Assembly: GCA_029339195.1 (NCBI GenBank) | Contig: JAPTJF010000049.1 | Coordinates: forward strand, 159,659-223,658 | Length of the DNA: 64,000 nucleotides | Direction: 5' to 3' | DNA from: Micractinium sp. NFX-FRZ | Lineage: Eukaryota > Chlorophyta > Trebouxiophyceae > Chlorellales > Chlorellaceae | Shown: positions 24,901 through 36,500 of the stretch, piece after piece | Layout: each line of letters begins with the position of its first letter | How positions within the stretch are numbered: the stretch's first letter is position 1 | Notes under the pieces: generated by a model | Databases searched by the model: none | Told to the model about the DNA's origin: nothing | Seen by the model: only the letters and a program-made list of their open reading frames with translations | Translations under genes and position numbers: made by a program

Positions 24901-24995
24901 GACGCTCACTCACCGCTGCCTGCCCCCATTCTGCCTCGCAGGTCTTTCCCGCCCCCTCCTTTGGCAACCTGCCCGACGCAGAGACCAAGGCATAG
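18933..24995 (+). CDS. DUR3: DUR3 high-affinity urea transporter (SSS family), 18 exons
   Basis: Plasma-membrane urea symporter of the sodium:solute symporter family, expected to feed the adjacent urea carboxylase. The first exon is only 20 nt (18933-18952, AATCATGG context) and joins 19128-19190 to read [17 protein letters not shown]. Later exons include 19843-20028, 20212-20383, 22333-22571 and 23324-23661; TAG at 24993-24995; 706 aa. Diagnostic stretches match plant DUR3: [73 protein letters not shown], and [11 protein letters not shown]. About 14-15 hydrophobic helices are visible. Two microexons (23 nt at 21425-21447; 3 nt at 22050-22052) are needed for the conserved GNFGTVFVDQ. All codon phases agree. 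Confidence 0.95.
21425..21447 (+). other. 23-nt microexon of DUR3
   Basis: It is bounded by gcag on the left and gtgagt on the right. It completes ATC from the previous exon's AT and encodes GNFGTVF, conserved in DUR3 proteins. Confidence 0.85.
21465..21555 (+). repeat. ~40-bp tandem repeat in a DUR3 intron
   Basis: Three copies of a ggggcagtccgcttggctgt-like unit separated by ttcagtgggcag lie just after the 23-nt microexon. No exon sequence is included. Confidence 0.7.
22050..22052 (+). other. 3-nt microexon of DUR3 (tcg)
   Basis: The sequence ttccttcag|tcg|gtgagttc places a strong acceptor and a strong donor three bases apart. With the flanking G (21447) and AC (22333) it yields GTC GAC, Val-Asp, giving GNFGTVFVD as in plant DUR3. 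Skipping it is also in frame but deletes the Val. Confidence 0.7.
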
Positions 24996-26125
24996 ACGCC
25001 CCAGCCGGCCACGTGGCAGCAAGCCTGGCCACCTGGCGCACAGCGCATGCCACGCCATGCCAGCCTGGCCGATCCGGCGCTACTGGCAGCCCTCGCCGGC
25101 GTCGCCCAGTAACTTACTTTCTTCAAACTCAAGCCCTCTTGTGTCCCTCCTGAAAAACTCAAAAGCACCGCCGCCACGCAGGCCCGACTCTGCCGCCTGC
25201 AGATCACCCCCAGCCCTCCCACCCACCCCCTCCATTTTGTGCAAGCTGCTCCCACCCGCCCCCCAGCCCCCTGTCCCTCTCCCCCACCCCGCCCCATGGT
25301 CTTCCTACCACCCCATGCAGCGTTTCAGAGCACTCTCTACCCCATCCTTGCTCTCCGTTCCCCAAATGCTCCCCACCCCTGCTTCTGTGCCCCACCCTCC
25401 ACCCCTGCCATGTCTGGTTTCATTGCTCAGCACACTCTCTCACCTCCCCCTGACCGGCACGCACGCCGCGCCTTGCTGCGGCATCTGCTGCCGGCCAGGC
25501 GGGGGCGAGAGGTCCCTCCACCAAGGGGCCTGCCACAGCATTCTTTGCTCCCTACCCGCTTTTCCTAAAACTGCGCAGCCGCCTTTCGCACCCGCGCCCT
25601 CCGTTCCTTCCGCCTTTTATTGAGTAACTACATACCCCAGCTGTTGTAGCTCCCTGATGACCCCCCCTAGCGACCAAACACACACCCCTTGTATTGGCCT
25701 GCGCAGCTCTTGTGTTGTGCCCGGCAAGTACTACCCTTGCGCCACTCGTCCCCCCTCCAACCACTTGTGCCGCTGTTGTTGTTTCACGCTGTAAAGGTCC
25801 CACCCAACACCGCACACAAACAGGCAGGCAGTGTGGGGCTGTGTAAGGTGGTGGGGCCAATGGGAATGCACTCCGAATGCTGGCAGAGGGGACGAGCAGC
25901 GCTAGGCAACCACAGACGAAGCCCGCCTTGGTGGCGCTGCACAGTTTTGCTCTCGTCTGAAAGACGTCTTCTCGTCTTTCCGCTCGCTGTGCCTGGTCCT
26001 GTTTGGCAGCTGCGAAGAGCCAGTCACACAAGGGGGTGGTGGATTGGTTCGTGCAAAAGGACCAGGCACCGGCAGACGGGAGTGCGAGCAGGGCGCAGGG
26101 GCCGGCTGCATGGCTGCCGGCCGCC
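24996..26125. other. Convergent intergenic region, 3' UTRs only
   Basis: The DUR3 stop and the stop of the minus-strand hydrolase-C gene face each other across 1.1 kb. The left part is pyrimidine-rich on the plus strand and has no convincing reading frame. TGTAA at 25790-25794 (+) is a candidate DUR3 polyadenylation signal. Confidence 0.45.
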
Positions 26126-27414
26126 TCACTGCCCTCCCTCGCCTCCTGCCGCTGCCGCTGCCGCTGCCTGCTGCTGCCGCTGCTGCTGCCGCTCCACGTA
26201 GGAGAGCCAGCTGCCCAGGTGCGTGATCTCCTCCACAGTGTCGGCACCCCCCTTGCAGGCCTCTGCACACGTGATGGGCGGGCAGCGGGAGGGAGGGGCG
26301 AGGGTTGGGTGCGGCCGAGCTGTTGGTTGCTGTTGTGCTGCTGCTGCTACTGCCGGGCAGGAAGGGGGCCACCAAAGCGACGGCAGCAAGGTGGTGCACA
26401 GCCCGCAGGCGGCCTCAGGCAACCAGGCTGCGGCTTCCTGCTTCTTCCCTGCTTCTTGGCACAGCGCTGCAGGGGGTGCCACTGCAGCCCGCACCCGCCT
26501 CTCGGGCACCCTCAGGCATGCACCAGCTGGCGTGCACCAGCCGGCCCGCACCATACTGCACCCTCCCAGCCTCTCTTCCATCCAGGCCAGTGCCCACCTG
26601 CCAGGACAGGCCCACCTGCCACCCAGCCCTTGCAGCCATGCAGGCCGGGTTGGTTGCAGTTTGTAAGCAGATGCCGCAGGGCTCACCTGCCACCCATCCC
26701 TCGCAAATGAACCCCTTGACGCTCTCCCCGTCCTCCAGCTTCACTGTGCCAATGCCCAGCGGGGCCGGCACCTGGAGGGGGTAAGTACAGGAGCAGCTAC
26801 ATGTGCATGGCCTGCTCGCAGCATCGACTGGCCGCCAGGCATATCCACACAACTGGTGGGCAGGTAGCAGCAGCAGGGGAGGACGCTGTTCGTTCAACAA
26901 CAACAGGCATACTCCAGATGCACTCACCAAGTTGATAAAGTGCCCCACGTTTTCGATGGGCATGTCCCACACCTCCAGGTGCACCGGCACGCCGCTGCCG
27001 TCTGTCACCGCTATCATGCCCGGCTTGGTCTTGCCGGCCGCATCGGTGAAGGCATACAGCCTGGGCGTGGGGAGAGGGAGGAGGCGGGCAGGGAGGAGCG
27101 GTCATCATGTTAGGTCGCCTCTTTAGGGGTTGAGGAGGACTGCCGAGACTGAGTGGACCGCCTGATAGGGCACAGGTGTGCAGTGGGCAGCGGCATGCAA
27201 CTGGCGGCGGTCCCGACCGCCGCCGCCGCCACCGCCGGTGGGGGCAGCCCTGCACGTGCGCAGTATACCTGTACTCTGGCGCTGATCGGCACTCCTTCAC
27301 AAATGTGCTCCGCAGGTTGGTGAGCTGCGAGTTGAGGGGCTGGCCGCGCAGGTGGAGGCCGCAGACGGCCAGCAGGAAGCGCTGCCCGCTCGCAGCAGCA
27401 CTTGCAGCCGCCAT
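26126..27414 (-). CDS. Stand-alone allophanate hydrolase C-terminal domain protein
   Basis: Exons 27269-27414, 26928-27060, 26687-26771 and 26126-26262 give 166 aa; ATG at 27414, TGA at 26126-26128. The product is collinear with the C-terminal domain that follows the amidase in full-length allophanate hydrolases (AtzF, yeast Dur1,2). Matching stretches: LLAVCGLHLRGQPLNSQL, then CRSAPEYRLYAF, VHLEVWDMP, VPAPLGIGTVKLEDGESVKGF, and THLGSWLSYV, ending in a Gln/Ala-rich tail. In the yeast-type enzyme that domain decarboxylates the N-carboxycarbamate released by the amidase; the His of GLHLRGQPLN (about residue 21) belongs to its conserved motif. The amidase gene starts 328 bp away, divergently, and lacks this domain, so the two products probably work together. 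No targeting signal is obvious. Confidence 0.88.
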
Positions 27415-27741
27415 TCCTATCAAATTATATGCTGCTGATTCACCGTTGCATGTGTGACTATTGCGCCACCCGCGGCCGCATGGGTGGCCCCATGCGCAGT
27501 AGGGCGCAGGCCTGCTACGCCCCAGCGTCCCTAACGCCTGCCCCCTCACCATCCGGCCCGACCCCAGCGTTAACTGCCCCCTGTATTTTCATCTTGCGTT
27601 GAGCGGGCTGCCCACCCGCCAAGACCAGCTGCCCTCGTTGCAATTGTGCCTCTCTGGCCGGCCCCAGGCCCGCATACGGCCCGGCTCCAAGCGCCCCTGA
27701 GGCTGTGATTGCATTTTGTTGAGCGACAGGCAGCCCGCGCA
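27415..27741. promoter_or_regulatory. Putative bidirectional promoter of the split allophanate hydrolase
   Basis: Only 327 bp separate the two start codons. A local AT-richer patch (atcaaattatatgctgctga, near 27418-27437) is the best TATA-like region and lies close to the hydrolase-C start. Shared control would give matched amounts of the two halves; this is inference from position. Confidence 0.5.
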
Positions 27742-30700
27742 ATGCCGCTCACCACCGCCGACCTCACCCTGCCGGCGCTGCGTGCCGCCTACGCCAGCGG
27801 CAGCCTGACCCCCACGGAGGTCTGCCGCCAGCTGCTGCCCGCCGTCGCAGCCTCCAGCGGCGTCTTCATTGCCCGGCCAACCGTTGAGGAGGTGCTCGAG
27901 CGGTGCAAGTGAGTGGCGGCCGGGCGTTTGCGACGAGGGCAGCTGGGAGTAGGGCGGCGGCCCCGTGCCCAGCACAGGCGCATGAGCCAGACCCCCTACC
28001 GCACCCTCCATACCACCCAGGCAGGCAGGACGCACACTGCCTGCTGCAGCCAGGCGCTTCACCCCTGCCAGGGCGTGCCCCCTGCCTTTTCCCACCCCTT
28101 CCCACCCTCTGAATCTTCCTCTTGGCAGGTTCCTGGAGGCCCAACCGGCGGAGGAGCGGGGCCCGCTGTGGGGCATCCCCTTTGCTGTGAAGGACAACAT
28201 CGACGTTGCGGGGCTGGCCACCACCGCCGCCTGCCCCACGTTTGAGTACACGCCAGGGCAGCACGCGCGCGCGGTGGCGCCGCTTCTGAACGCAGGTAAG
28301 GGGCGCCGCCTGCTCTTGCGCGCGGGGCACCAGGGATGGCTGCTGCTAGAGGGTGTCCGCCAAAGCCCTGCAGGCGGCAAAGTGGGACAGAGGGCCACAG
28401 CGGGCGGCAAGCTGAAGCCGTGCAAAGCACTGCGCTGCTTGCCAAATTTCTGCCAGCCCCTGGCAGCAGGCCGCTCGCTGCTGATCGGTTAGGCAGGTGC
28501 CCCGATGCAGCATGCATGCGTGCGTGCACCTGAGACACCTGTATGCCCCCCGCCATCCCCTCCCGCAGGCGGCATCTGCCTGGGCAAGACCAACATGGAC
28601 CAGTTTGCATGCGGGCTGGTGGGCACGCGCACGCCCTACGGCATCCCAGGTGGGTGGGCAAGTGGCGACAGGGGCAAGCACGCCGAGCGGGTTCGCAAGC
28701 ATAGCATGCATTTCATGCCCTGCCATGCCAGCTCACAGCAGCCATCGCACGCGCCTGTCCCCTCCCTCTCTCCTGTTCTGTCTACTGGCAGCCAATTCAG
28801 TGACGATCTCATCTCCCTTGGAAGACCCTCCCGAAGCTGTGCTGCTTGCCAGCTCTGCTCCCTACCTCTGGCTCCTTTCTCTTCGTTCTCTGTGCCTCCC
28901 CAACTTGCGTGCTGCACCCAACAAACGCGGTCGACGGCTGCCTCAGCCCTTCCTGAGGCTGTGCCGCCAGCCGGCTCTGTCCCTACCTCCGTCCCCTCTG
29001 TTCCCTGCGCCTTGCGTGCCCCGCAGCCAACTCTTTTGACGACCGCTTCACCCCTGGCGGGTCCTCCTGCGGCTCCGCTGTGGCGGTGGCCGATGGGCTG
29101 TGCACCTTTGCACTGGGCACAGACACCGCTGGGTCGGGTGAGGAGCCTCGGCAACTTGCCGCCTGCCGACCGTACCCCCCGGCCCCGTCCCTGCCTTCCT
29201 TCCTCCCCAGGCTGCGTGCCTTCTGGCAACAGGGGCATCGTGTGGGCATCTGCCTGTTCATGCCTACCCACCATGCCTGTGTGCAGATGCGCACCTGCCG
29301 TCCACACACCCTCCCCCGCTCCCCGCCCCGCCTGCTTTCCTCCCCGCTCCGCAGGCCGCGTGCCCGCCGGCAACAACGGCATCGTCGGCATCAAGCCCTC
29401 CGTGGGCCGCTTCTCCACCACGGGGGTGGTCCCAGCCTGCTACCTGCTCGACTGCGTGTCCGTGTTTGCGCTGTCCGTGGCCGACGGCGCTGAGGTGGCA
29501 CGACTGATGGAGAATGCGGACATCGCGGGTGGGTGGGGTGGTGGGGTGAGGTGGGAACAGCGGGCGGGCGTGTGTCTGTGCTGGCGCCAGCGGGGCGGTG
29601 CGGTGCGGTGCTGAGGTGGCACGGCTGATGGAGAATGCAGACATTGCGGGTGGGTGGGGTGGGGTGGGTGGGAACAGCGGCGGGCGTGTCTCTGTGCTGG
29701 CGCAAGCGGGGCGGGGGATGGCGCTGAGGTGGCGCCTCTGTGGAGAATGTGGACACTCAGGCGGACGGGTGTGGAACGGGCGGTGGGTGGGTGAGTGGGG
29801 AGGCGGGGTGGGCGGGCGGATGGGAGCCAGGGAGGGTGAAGTGGCAACCAGGTGGGCCGGGCAGGCGAGCCGACGCAGGCTGAGCGTGGCATGTGCCCGC
29901 TGCAAGCCCCGCCGGTGCGCCCTCCATCCCCTGCCATGCCCTGCAGACCCCACCTACCGGCTGCCCAACGCGGCCAACCTGCAGAGGCGGTACGAGCCCC
30001 AGGCCAGCTTCCGCTTTGCCCTCCCCAACCCAGAGGTGTGTGCATGCTGCTGCTGCTGCCTGCTGCTGCTGTCGGGGTGGTGTCAGGCTGCCCCCGCCTT
30101 CGGGCTGCTGTTTCTGCTGGTGCTGGAGCTGGTGCGCATGACACTATCGCCGAGGAGCCAGCGCTGCTGGCAGACCCCCCCTCCCCGCCTGCCTGCCTGT
30201 GCTGGTGCTCACACTGCTCCCTGTGTTGCGCCATGCACTCGCCCTGCCGGTCAGCTGCATTGTCGCCACACGTCTGTCCAATGTAACTCGTCCTTCCTGC
30301 CCATCAATCTGCAGTTCCTGGACGATTCGTTCAAGGGCCCCGGTGGCGAGCCTGTGCGGCAAGGTGGGCGGGGCCTGCTGGCTGGTTGGCCGGCAACAGG
30401 TTGCCTGCTGCCCGCCTGCCTGGGCTGGGCGCCGTGATGCAAGCGTGACCCAGCACAGCACCTTGCCCAGCACAGCAGCACCTGCATGCCGCACTGACGG
30501 GGAGCCGTCAACCCCGTCGTCCGCACCTGCCCGCCCGATGATGCATGCCAGCTGCCCTCAGTGCTGCCCCTGCACATACGCCCACCACGCTTCCCTTCCC
30601 TGCCACATGCACACCTCCCCCTGTCCCTGCCCCCGCTGCCCCGCTGCCATTGCAGCCATGGAGGCGGCCATGGGCGAGGCCGTGGCGCGGCTCACCGCTC

Positions 30701-33064
30701 TGGGCGGCGTCCCCGCCCCCGACTTTGACTTTGCCCCCTTTGCCGCCACCGCCGTGCTGCTCTACGGCGCCGCCTTTGTGGCCGAGCGCTACGCCGGCAT
30801 CCGGGCGTTCCTGGAGGGGCCTGCTGCCCCTGCCGCCGCCGGCGGGCTGACGGATGTTGCGGGGGATGAGCGCATGCTCAAGGTCATCCGCACGATTGTC
30901 AACAAGACCAGCGGGTTCAGCTCTGCAGACGTCTTCCAGGGGCTGCAGCAGCTGTCGGAGCTGCGGGGCAAGGTGGGCGCCGGGGCGCGGCAGGTGGCAG
31001 CTGGCAGGAAGCTGAGCCATGTGGGTGTGTGGGCTGCAGCAGCTGTCGGAGCTGCGAGGCAAGGTGGGCGCCGGGGCGCGGCAGGTGGCAGCTGGCAGGA
31101 AGCTGAGCCGTGTGGGTGTGTGGGCTGCAGCAGCTGTCGGAGCTGCGGGGCAAGGTGGGCGCGGGGCTGGGAACAGGGGCTAGGCAGCTGTGGCGGATGG
31201 GGCGTGGGTGTGCGGGTGTGCGGGGAGCAGCAGGGGGCAGGCATGGGTGGGGTTGGGTGGATTGGGGCGTGGGTGTGCGGGGTGTGCGGGGAGCAGCAGA
31301 GGGTGGCAGGTGTGGGGTTGGATGGAATGGGATGTGGGAGTTGTGGCAGTTTTCAGGTGCAGCTGGCAAGGTGCGTGGCAAGGTGGTGTTGGGGTGGGAG
31401 AGCATGGATTGGAGCCGCGGAGTGTGGATGGGGCGGTTAGATGGTGAGGACCCGTCCTGTGAAAGTGGCTTGGGGTCATGACAGGCTGATCTGGGAAAGG
31501 CCAACTTGCTGTTCATGCGCCACTTTCCATTGACAGACTTTTCACTTGTCCTATGCCCCCCCCGGCCCCCCCGGCTGTGCAGTGCCGTGCTGAGCTGGCC
31601 AAGATCGACGTGCTGGTGGTGCCCACCTCTGCCTACAACTACACGGTGCAGGAGATTCAGGTGCGCCCCAGGCCTGGGGCACTGCCTTTACTGGACACTG
31701 CCTTTTCACTCGAGTCGAACGGGGTGTGGGTTGCCGAACTCTGCCTGCGACTGGCTGCGCAGGCAGTGCCTGTGGGGAGGTTGGTGGTGGGCTGGTGGCT
31801 GCCCTAGCCGCTGGTTGAAACGAGTTGCAAGCCTGCATCTCGTCACAGGCTGCCAGGCACCTGCCGAACCAGGTGTGATGGGGAGGTTGATGAGGAGGGG
31901 GCGGCTGGCTCACAATGGTGTGACCACATGTCGGTCGTCGTCATCATCCCAGGAAAGCGCGCACATCATGTGTTGTGAATCCAAATCCAATGTATGCAGG
32001 CAGAGGAGGAGGAGCCTGCCTATGAGGACGTGACCTTCAGCAAGAATGCAAACTTGGGCAGGTGAGGCGGCGGCACAGAGCGGGGGAGGGGGAGGCGGGC
32101 AGCGGCGCGGGCGGGCGGGCTGGCAGGCGGGCGCGGCAGGCATGGCGCGCTGGGCAGTGGGTGCTGGCTATGGATTGGGTGCCGCGTGGGTTCGTGCGAC
32201 ATGTGTCTGCCCAGCTTCCTGCCACGGTGCTGGCACGGCACTCGTCGGGCACTCGGGGGAGTCTGCGCAACGTGTGCCTGCCCAGCTTCCTGCCGCTGTG
32301 CTCCCACAAGCTTGGCAGGCCCCTCGTCGTCCAATAACTGTACAGATCTACGCGCCCCGGCGGCCCACCTCGCCCCCGACCGCTGCCTCCTTCTGGCCAC
32401 ACTGTTCCCTGTGCCCCATGGCCGCAGGTGGACCAACTTTGTGAACCTGCAGGACATGTGCGGCGTCAGCGTGTTCAGCGCCCTGCTGCGGCCACAGGGC
32501 GCCGCACCCGCCAACGGCGGTGGCGATGCGGCGGCAGCGGAGCAGCAGCGGCGGGCGGAGCACCTGGCGGCCACAGGCAACGCCGCCCCAGGTGTGTGTG
32601 TGTGTGCGTGTGTGCGTGTGCGCATATGGAGGCGGCGCAGGGGGGCATCGGAAATGGTGGTGCTGCGCGTGCAGCGCATTGGGGACCGCCAGCCAACTGC
32701 GTGCGGGGGCAAACTGTGCTCAGCTCCGAGACAGCGAGCATGGCTGCCGGCTCCAAGGCTAGTGCCATACCTGCCTCCCTACCAGCCTCCCGCCCTATTC
32801 CCCCTCCCCACCCACCCCTGTGTTGCGCCCTATCTCCCAGCACAACCACAACCAGCGACATCACCAACCTTGTGCTCCCCTCCCCTGCCGCCCCTCCCTG
32901 CCGCCCCACCCTCAGTCGTGCCATTTGGCATCACCCTGCTGGCCCCCTCCTGGACTGATGAGTACGTGGCCGGCATTGCCGCTGCCTATGAGGCTGCCAC
33001 GGGCCTCAAGGCGGGTCCGCTGGGCCATGGCGTCACCCCCTACCGCACCCCCGCCCAGCAATAG
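27742..33064 (+). CDS. DUR2: Allophanate hydrolase, amidase domain only
   Basis: Hydrolyses allophanate, the product of urea carboxylase, on the way to ammonia and CO2. Twelve exons (27742-27908, 28129-28295, 28569-28649, 29027-29137, 29355-29528, 29947-30035, 30315-30363, 30656-30972, 31583-31660, 32000-32061, 32428-32591, 32916-33064) give 535 aa. Amidase-signature triad: Lys about 77 (PFAVKDNID), cis-Ser about 151 (PGGSSCGSA), nucleophile Ser about 175 ([14 protein letters not shown]). The spacing 74 then 24 equals that of AtzF. Further family stretches are [21 protein letters not shown] and [15 protein letters not shown]. The protein stops right after the amidase fold at TPYRTPAQQ; the usual C-terminal domain is missing and encoded by the divergent neighbour. 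Three introns carry copies of exon ends. Confidence 0.94.
29204..29250 (+). repeat. Intronic copy of the 5' end of an allophanate hydrolase exon
   Basis: The acceptor and start of exon 29355 ([14 protein letters not shown]) are repeated about 144 bp upstream as ccccag followed by [11 protein letters not shown]. The copy keeps the AG acceptor but then diverges. Confidence 0.75.
29489..29760 (+). repeat. Three tandem copies of an exon 3' end plus donor (allophanate hydrolase)
   Basis: The exon end coding [13 protein letters not shown] with its gtgggtgg donor (from 29489) recurs from 29610 and, degraded, from 29722 (periods 121 and 112 bp). The second copy retains a good donor and an almost identical coding strip. 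Confidence 0.8.
30941..31190 (+). repeat. 91-bp tandem repeat spanning an exon-intron junction (allophanate hydrolase)
   Basis: ggctgcagcagctgtcggag begins at 30941, 31032 and 31123, an exact 91-bp period. Each copy holds the exon end [10 protein letters not shown] and an aag|gtgggcg donor, so three near-equivalent donors exist. Only the first belongs to the open exon; using a later one would add intron-derived residues. Confidence 0.9.
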
Positions 33065-33590
33065 GCAGCCCCGGTTGGCCTGCCAGCTTGGTGGGGCACC
33101 AGCCACTGTGGCACGCTCATGAGCAGCAAGCTATGCTGGAGCCCCCCTTGCGGCCCCCTTTGGAGTATTGGCGTGACGTGCATGTGACCAGGAAGCCCCT
33201 CCCCCACCCCCCACCCCCCTTACAGCAATCGCTGCTTCCGTACCTCCTCGGAGTGTTTGGACACACCCTCCAACAAACAACATTACCCTCCTTGATTGCC
33301 TGCTTGCATTGAGATTGTTTCCCTGTTAGTTCACATTTGATGTAGTTGCTGCTGCAATGAAAGTCGTTGGTTCGTTGCACAGAGGGTGAGGCGACGAGTT
33401 GCCAAACAGAGATAAATGAGGGTGGGAAGGGAAGGAGGGCACGGGAATAGGAGGCAGGAACAGGTGGGGGGCAAAAGCCAGGAAGAGCAGACAAGACATG
33501 CAGTTCTGGATCAGTATGCGAGCACCGACATAATAAGCAAGCAGGGGCATCGGCAAGCATTGCAGCATCATGATTGCTGCACCAGCCGCC
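33065..33590. other. Convergent intergenic region, no gene seen
   Basis: It holds the 3' UTRs of allophanate hydrolase (+) and the glycosyltransferase (-). Base composition is less GC-rich than in coding parts. A minus-strand TGTAA near 33220 could serve the glycosyltransferase. No coding similarity. Confidence 0.45.
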
Positions 33591-36500
33591 TCACTCTCCA
33601 AGTTGTTCTACGCTGGCTGTTGCACGTAGCCGCCGGTGCCGCTGCTGCTGCTCCTGCTGCATGTTGTGAGCCCGCACGGCGTCGAGCTTATCCATCAAAC
33701 CTGGCTCGCTCCCTGCCCCCTGCTCACCCGGCTGCTGCCCCCTACTGTTGTGCTGTTCCGTTGGCTGCTGCTGCCCCGTACTGTTGTGCTGATCCGCTGG
33801 CTGCTGCACTGCGGCGCTGCGCTTTGGGTCTGGTATGCAGGCGCACAGGCGGGCGGTAGAGACGTGCTTGGCCGAGCAGGCAGAGGATTTCTGCAGGCGG
33901 GAGGCAGGCGGGGGCATGGGGTGGGCGTGTGTGCACACTTGTGACAGCGTGACAGCTGGCGCCCAGGGCAGGCGGAGCTGTGCAGTACGTGTGCATCGAA
34001 GGGGCACGACTGCACAGCACAGAACGGTGCCAAGCCCTTTCCACGCGTGTTCCAGCAGGCAGTTCTCGCGTGTGAACGCGAGCAAGGAAAGCAGGACCAT
34101 TCAATACTGAAGCGGCACGTGTGCAGCATCCAGTTGCACGTGATGACCACCACATTGGCAGGCACATGCAACAAGCAAAGCAGTACAGGGTTGGGGCACC
34201 ACAGGACAGGGCAGTACGGTGCCAGGGTCTTGCCTGCGTGATGAGGCAGTACTGGTGCAGCGTCTGGTTGGAGTCCACCACGTAGGCGGGCACATCCGGG
34301 CCCAGCTCAATGGTGCACCCCTTCTCACAGGGGAAGTGCTTGCGCATGACTGCAGGGATCAAGCAGCAACATTACATCAATGAGGGAAGCAACAGGTTGG
34401 ACGGGGTGTCAGGACGGGAGCAGGAGTGTGCGCTCCTTCTTGCAGGGGGAGTACTTGCGCATGACTGCAGGCGTGGGGGTGCACTGCCAGAGGAATCAGC
34501 GTGAGCAGCAGTGCGGGCAGTGCCAGGAAAGAGGCACCCCACAAAAGCGAGACCTCTCGGTGCAGCTTTTGTGGCAGGGGGAAGTGTTGGCTGCAGGGAG
34601 CATCCGTCAACCAATCGCGCAGGGGGTCGCAAAAAACAGCAGGTTAGTTGAGCGTCTGGCTAGGACAGCAGCAGGTTGAGCCACCAGCAGCCACCCCCCA
34701 GCACATGCACAACCACCTACGCACTCCACCAGGTGTGCAGCAGCAGCACCCCCCGCACCCGCACAGGAGTTGAGCCACCAGCAGTCCGCTCCCCAGCACA
34801 TGCATAACCACCTACGCACTCCACCAGGTGTGCAGCAGCGCCCCCCGCACCCGTGCAGGCGTTGAGCCACCAGCAGCCACCCCCCAGCACATGCACGGCC
34901 ATCCACCGCACCGCAATCAACCATCGATGCACAGAAGCACCCCCCGCACCCGCGCAGGAGTTGAGCCACCAAAAGTCCTTGGGCGCGCACGCCAGCCCCT
35001 GCTCCCCGCACACATCCTTGCAGCTCTGCCTCGCCCTGCCCGGCACCGGGCGCATGCCCTCCGTGGGCGGCAGCTGCTGCTCCTTGGGCAGCAGCGGGCA
35101 GAAGCGGCGGTCGGCGACGAGGAAGCGGGAGCCCCTGCGGTGGCGGGGGTGGGGGTGGGGGCGCGTGGTGTGTTGTGACCACCACTTGCCGCAAGGGGGC
35201 TGAACTCTAATCACTCCCACAGCCAAGCCCCATACACTTCCAAGAGGCCTCCTGGCCCCTGCCCGCCCCACTCGCTCCCAGACGCAACCTGTCCACACCA
35301 CCAGCGGCTAGTTGTTAACCTGCGCCGCCTCCCGCCCACTCCCTCCCATGGCAAAACCCCCACCCCATTCACTCCCAACCACAAGCTTCCCAACCCACAG
35401 TTATCCACAACCAACAGTGGTGACCTGGTCGCCTTCCCAACCCCCCGCTCACTCCCAGGGTATGACGGCCACATGCTGGGTGTGCCCCCGCGGGTAGGGC
35501 CACAGCTTGAGGCGCAGCGCCGTCCTGGTGAAGCGCTCCACCAGGTAGGTCACCAGGTACGTCTTGCCCTGCTCCGGCCTGGGTGCGTCCCTCCGGTAGG
35601 AGAACTCCCAGGGCTGGGCGGAGGCCAGGGCGGCCTGGAGGGCGGCCTCGTAGGCGGGGCGCAGCAGGGCGGAGAGGTCGCCAAAGTGGGGGGCCTGGGG
35701 GTGTGGGGGGTGTGGAGGGTAGGGGAAGGGAAGGAGGAGGATGAGGGACGGCAAGTTGAGGCCAGCGGAAATGCAGGGCCGAAGTGGGGGACCTGCGGAC
35801 GGGAGGGTTTGCTGGGGAGGGTAGGGGAAGGGATTTTGGCGCCAGGGGACATGCACGGCCAAAGGTGGTGACTTGGGGGGGGGGCGGAGGGCAGGAGAGG
35901 AGGTGGAGGATGGGAAGGAGGGGTTTGGGGGGAGGGGAGGAGAGGGAGGTGGAGGAGGGGAGTGAGGATGGGAAGGGGAGGGGAGGGTGAGGGAGGTGGA
36001 GGCCGGGGGAGGTGAACGGCTACAGGGTGTGACCTGGGGGGAGAAAGGATGGGTGGAGGAAGGATGGAAAGGCTGGGAAGGACCATGAAAGGATGAGGGT
36101 GGGGGGGAGGGAAGCTGAGGCCAGGGGGAGGTGCACGGGGAGAGGGAGAGGCAGGCATGCTGGGCAAGGCCGGGCAGGGCAGGCATGGGGAGCATGCTAC
36201 GGGCAGATTGACTGCATCAAGCCTCGACCTGCTGCTACCGCATGCTCCCCCACGCCCCCCACACTCGTAACCCGCCCGCCCGCCCACTCACTGTCACGTT
36301 TTCGTTCCACGCCATGGTCTTCAAGTAGCGCTTGAACGACTGCTTGTTCATGTTGGCGCCCTCCTGCGGTTGCGAAGAGGCGGACGTGGGCAGGGTTATG
36401 GTGTGGCCGTGGGTGGGAGGAGGGAGCTGGGCAGAACATGGGACAGGGCCAGCGCAGGCAGGCAGGCCCAACAGGGCAGGCTTGCAGGCAGGCAGACGGC

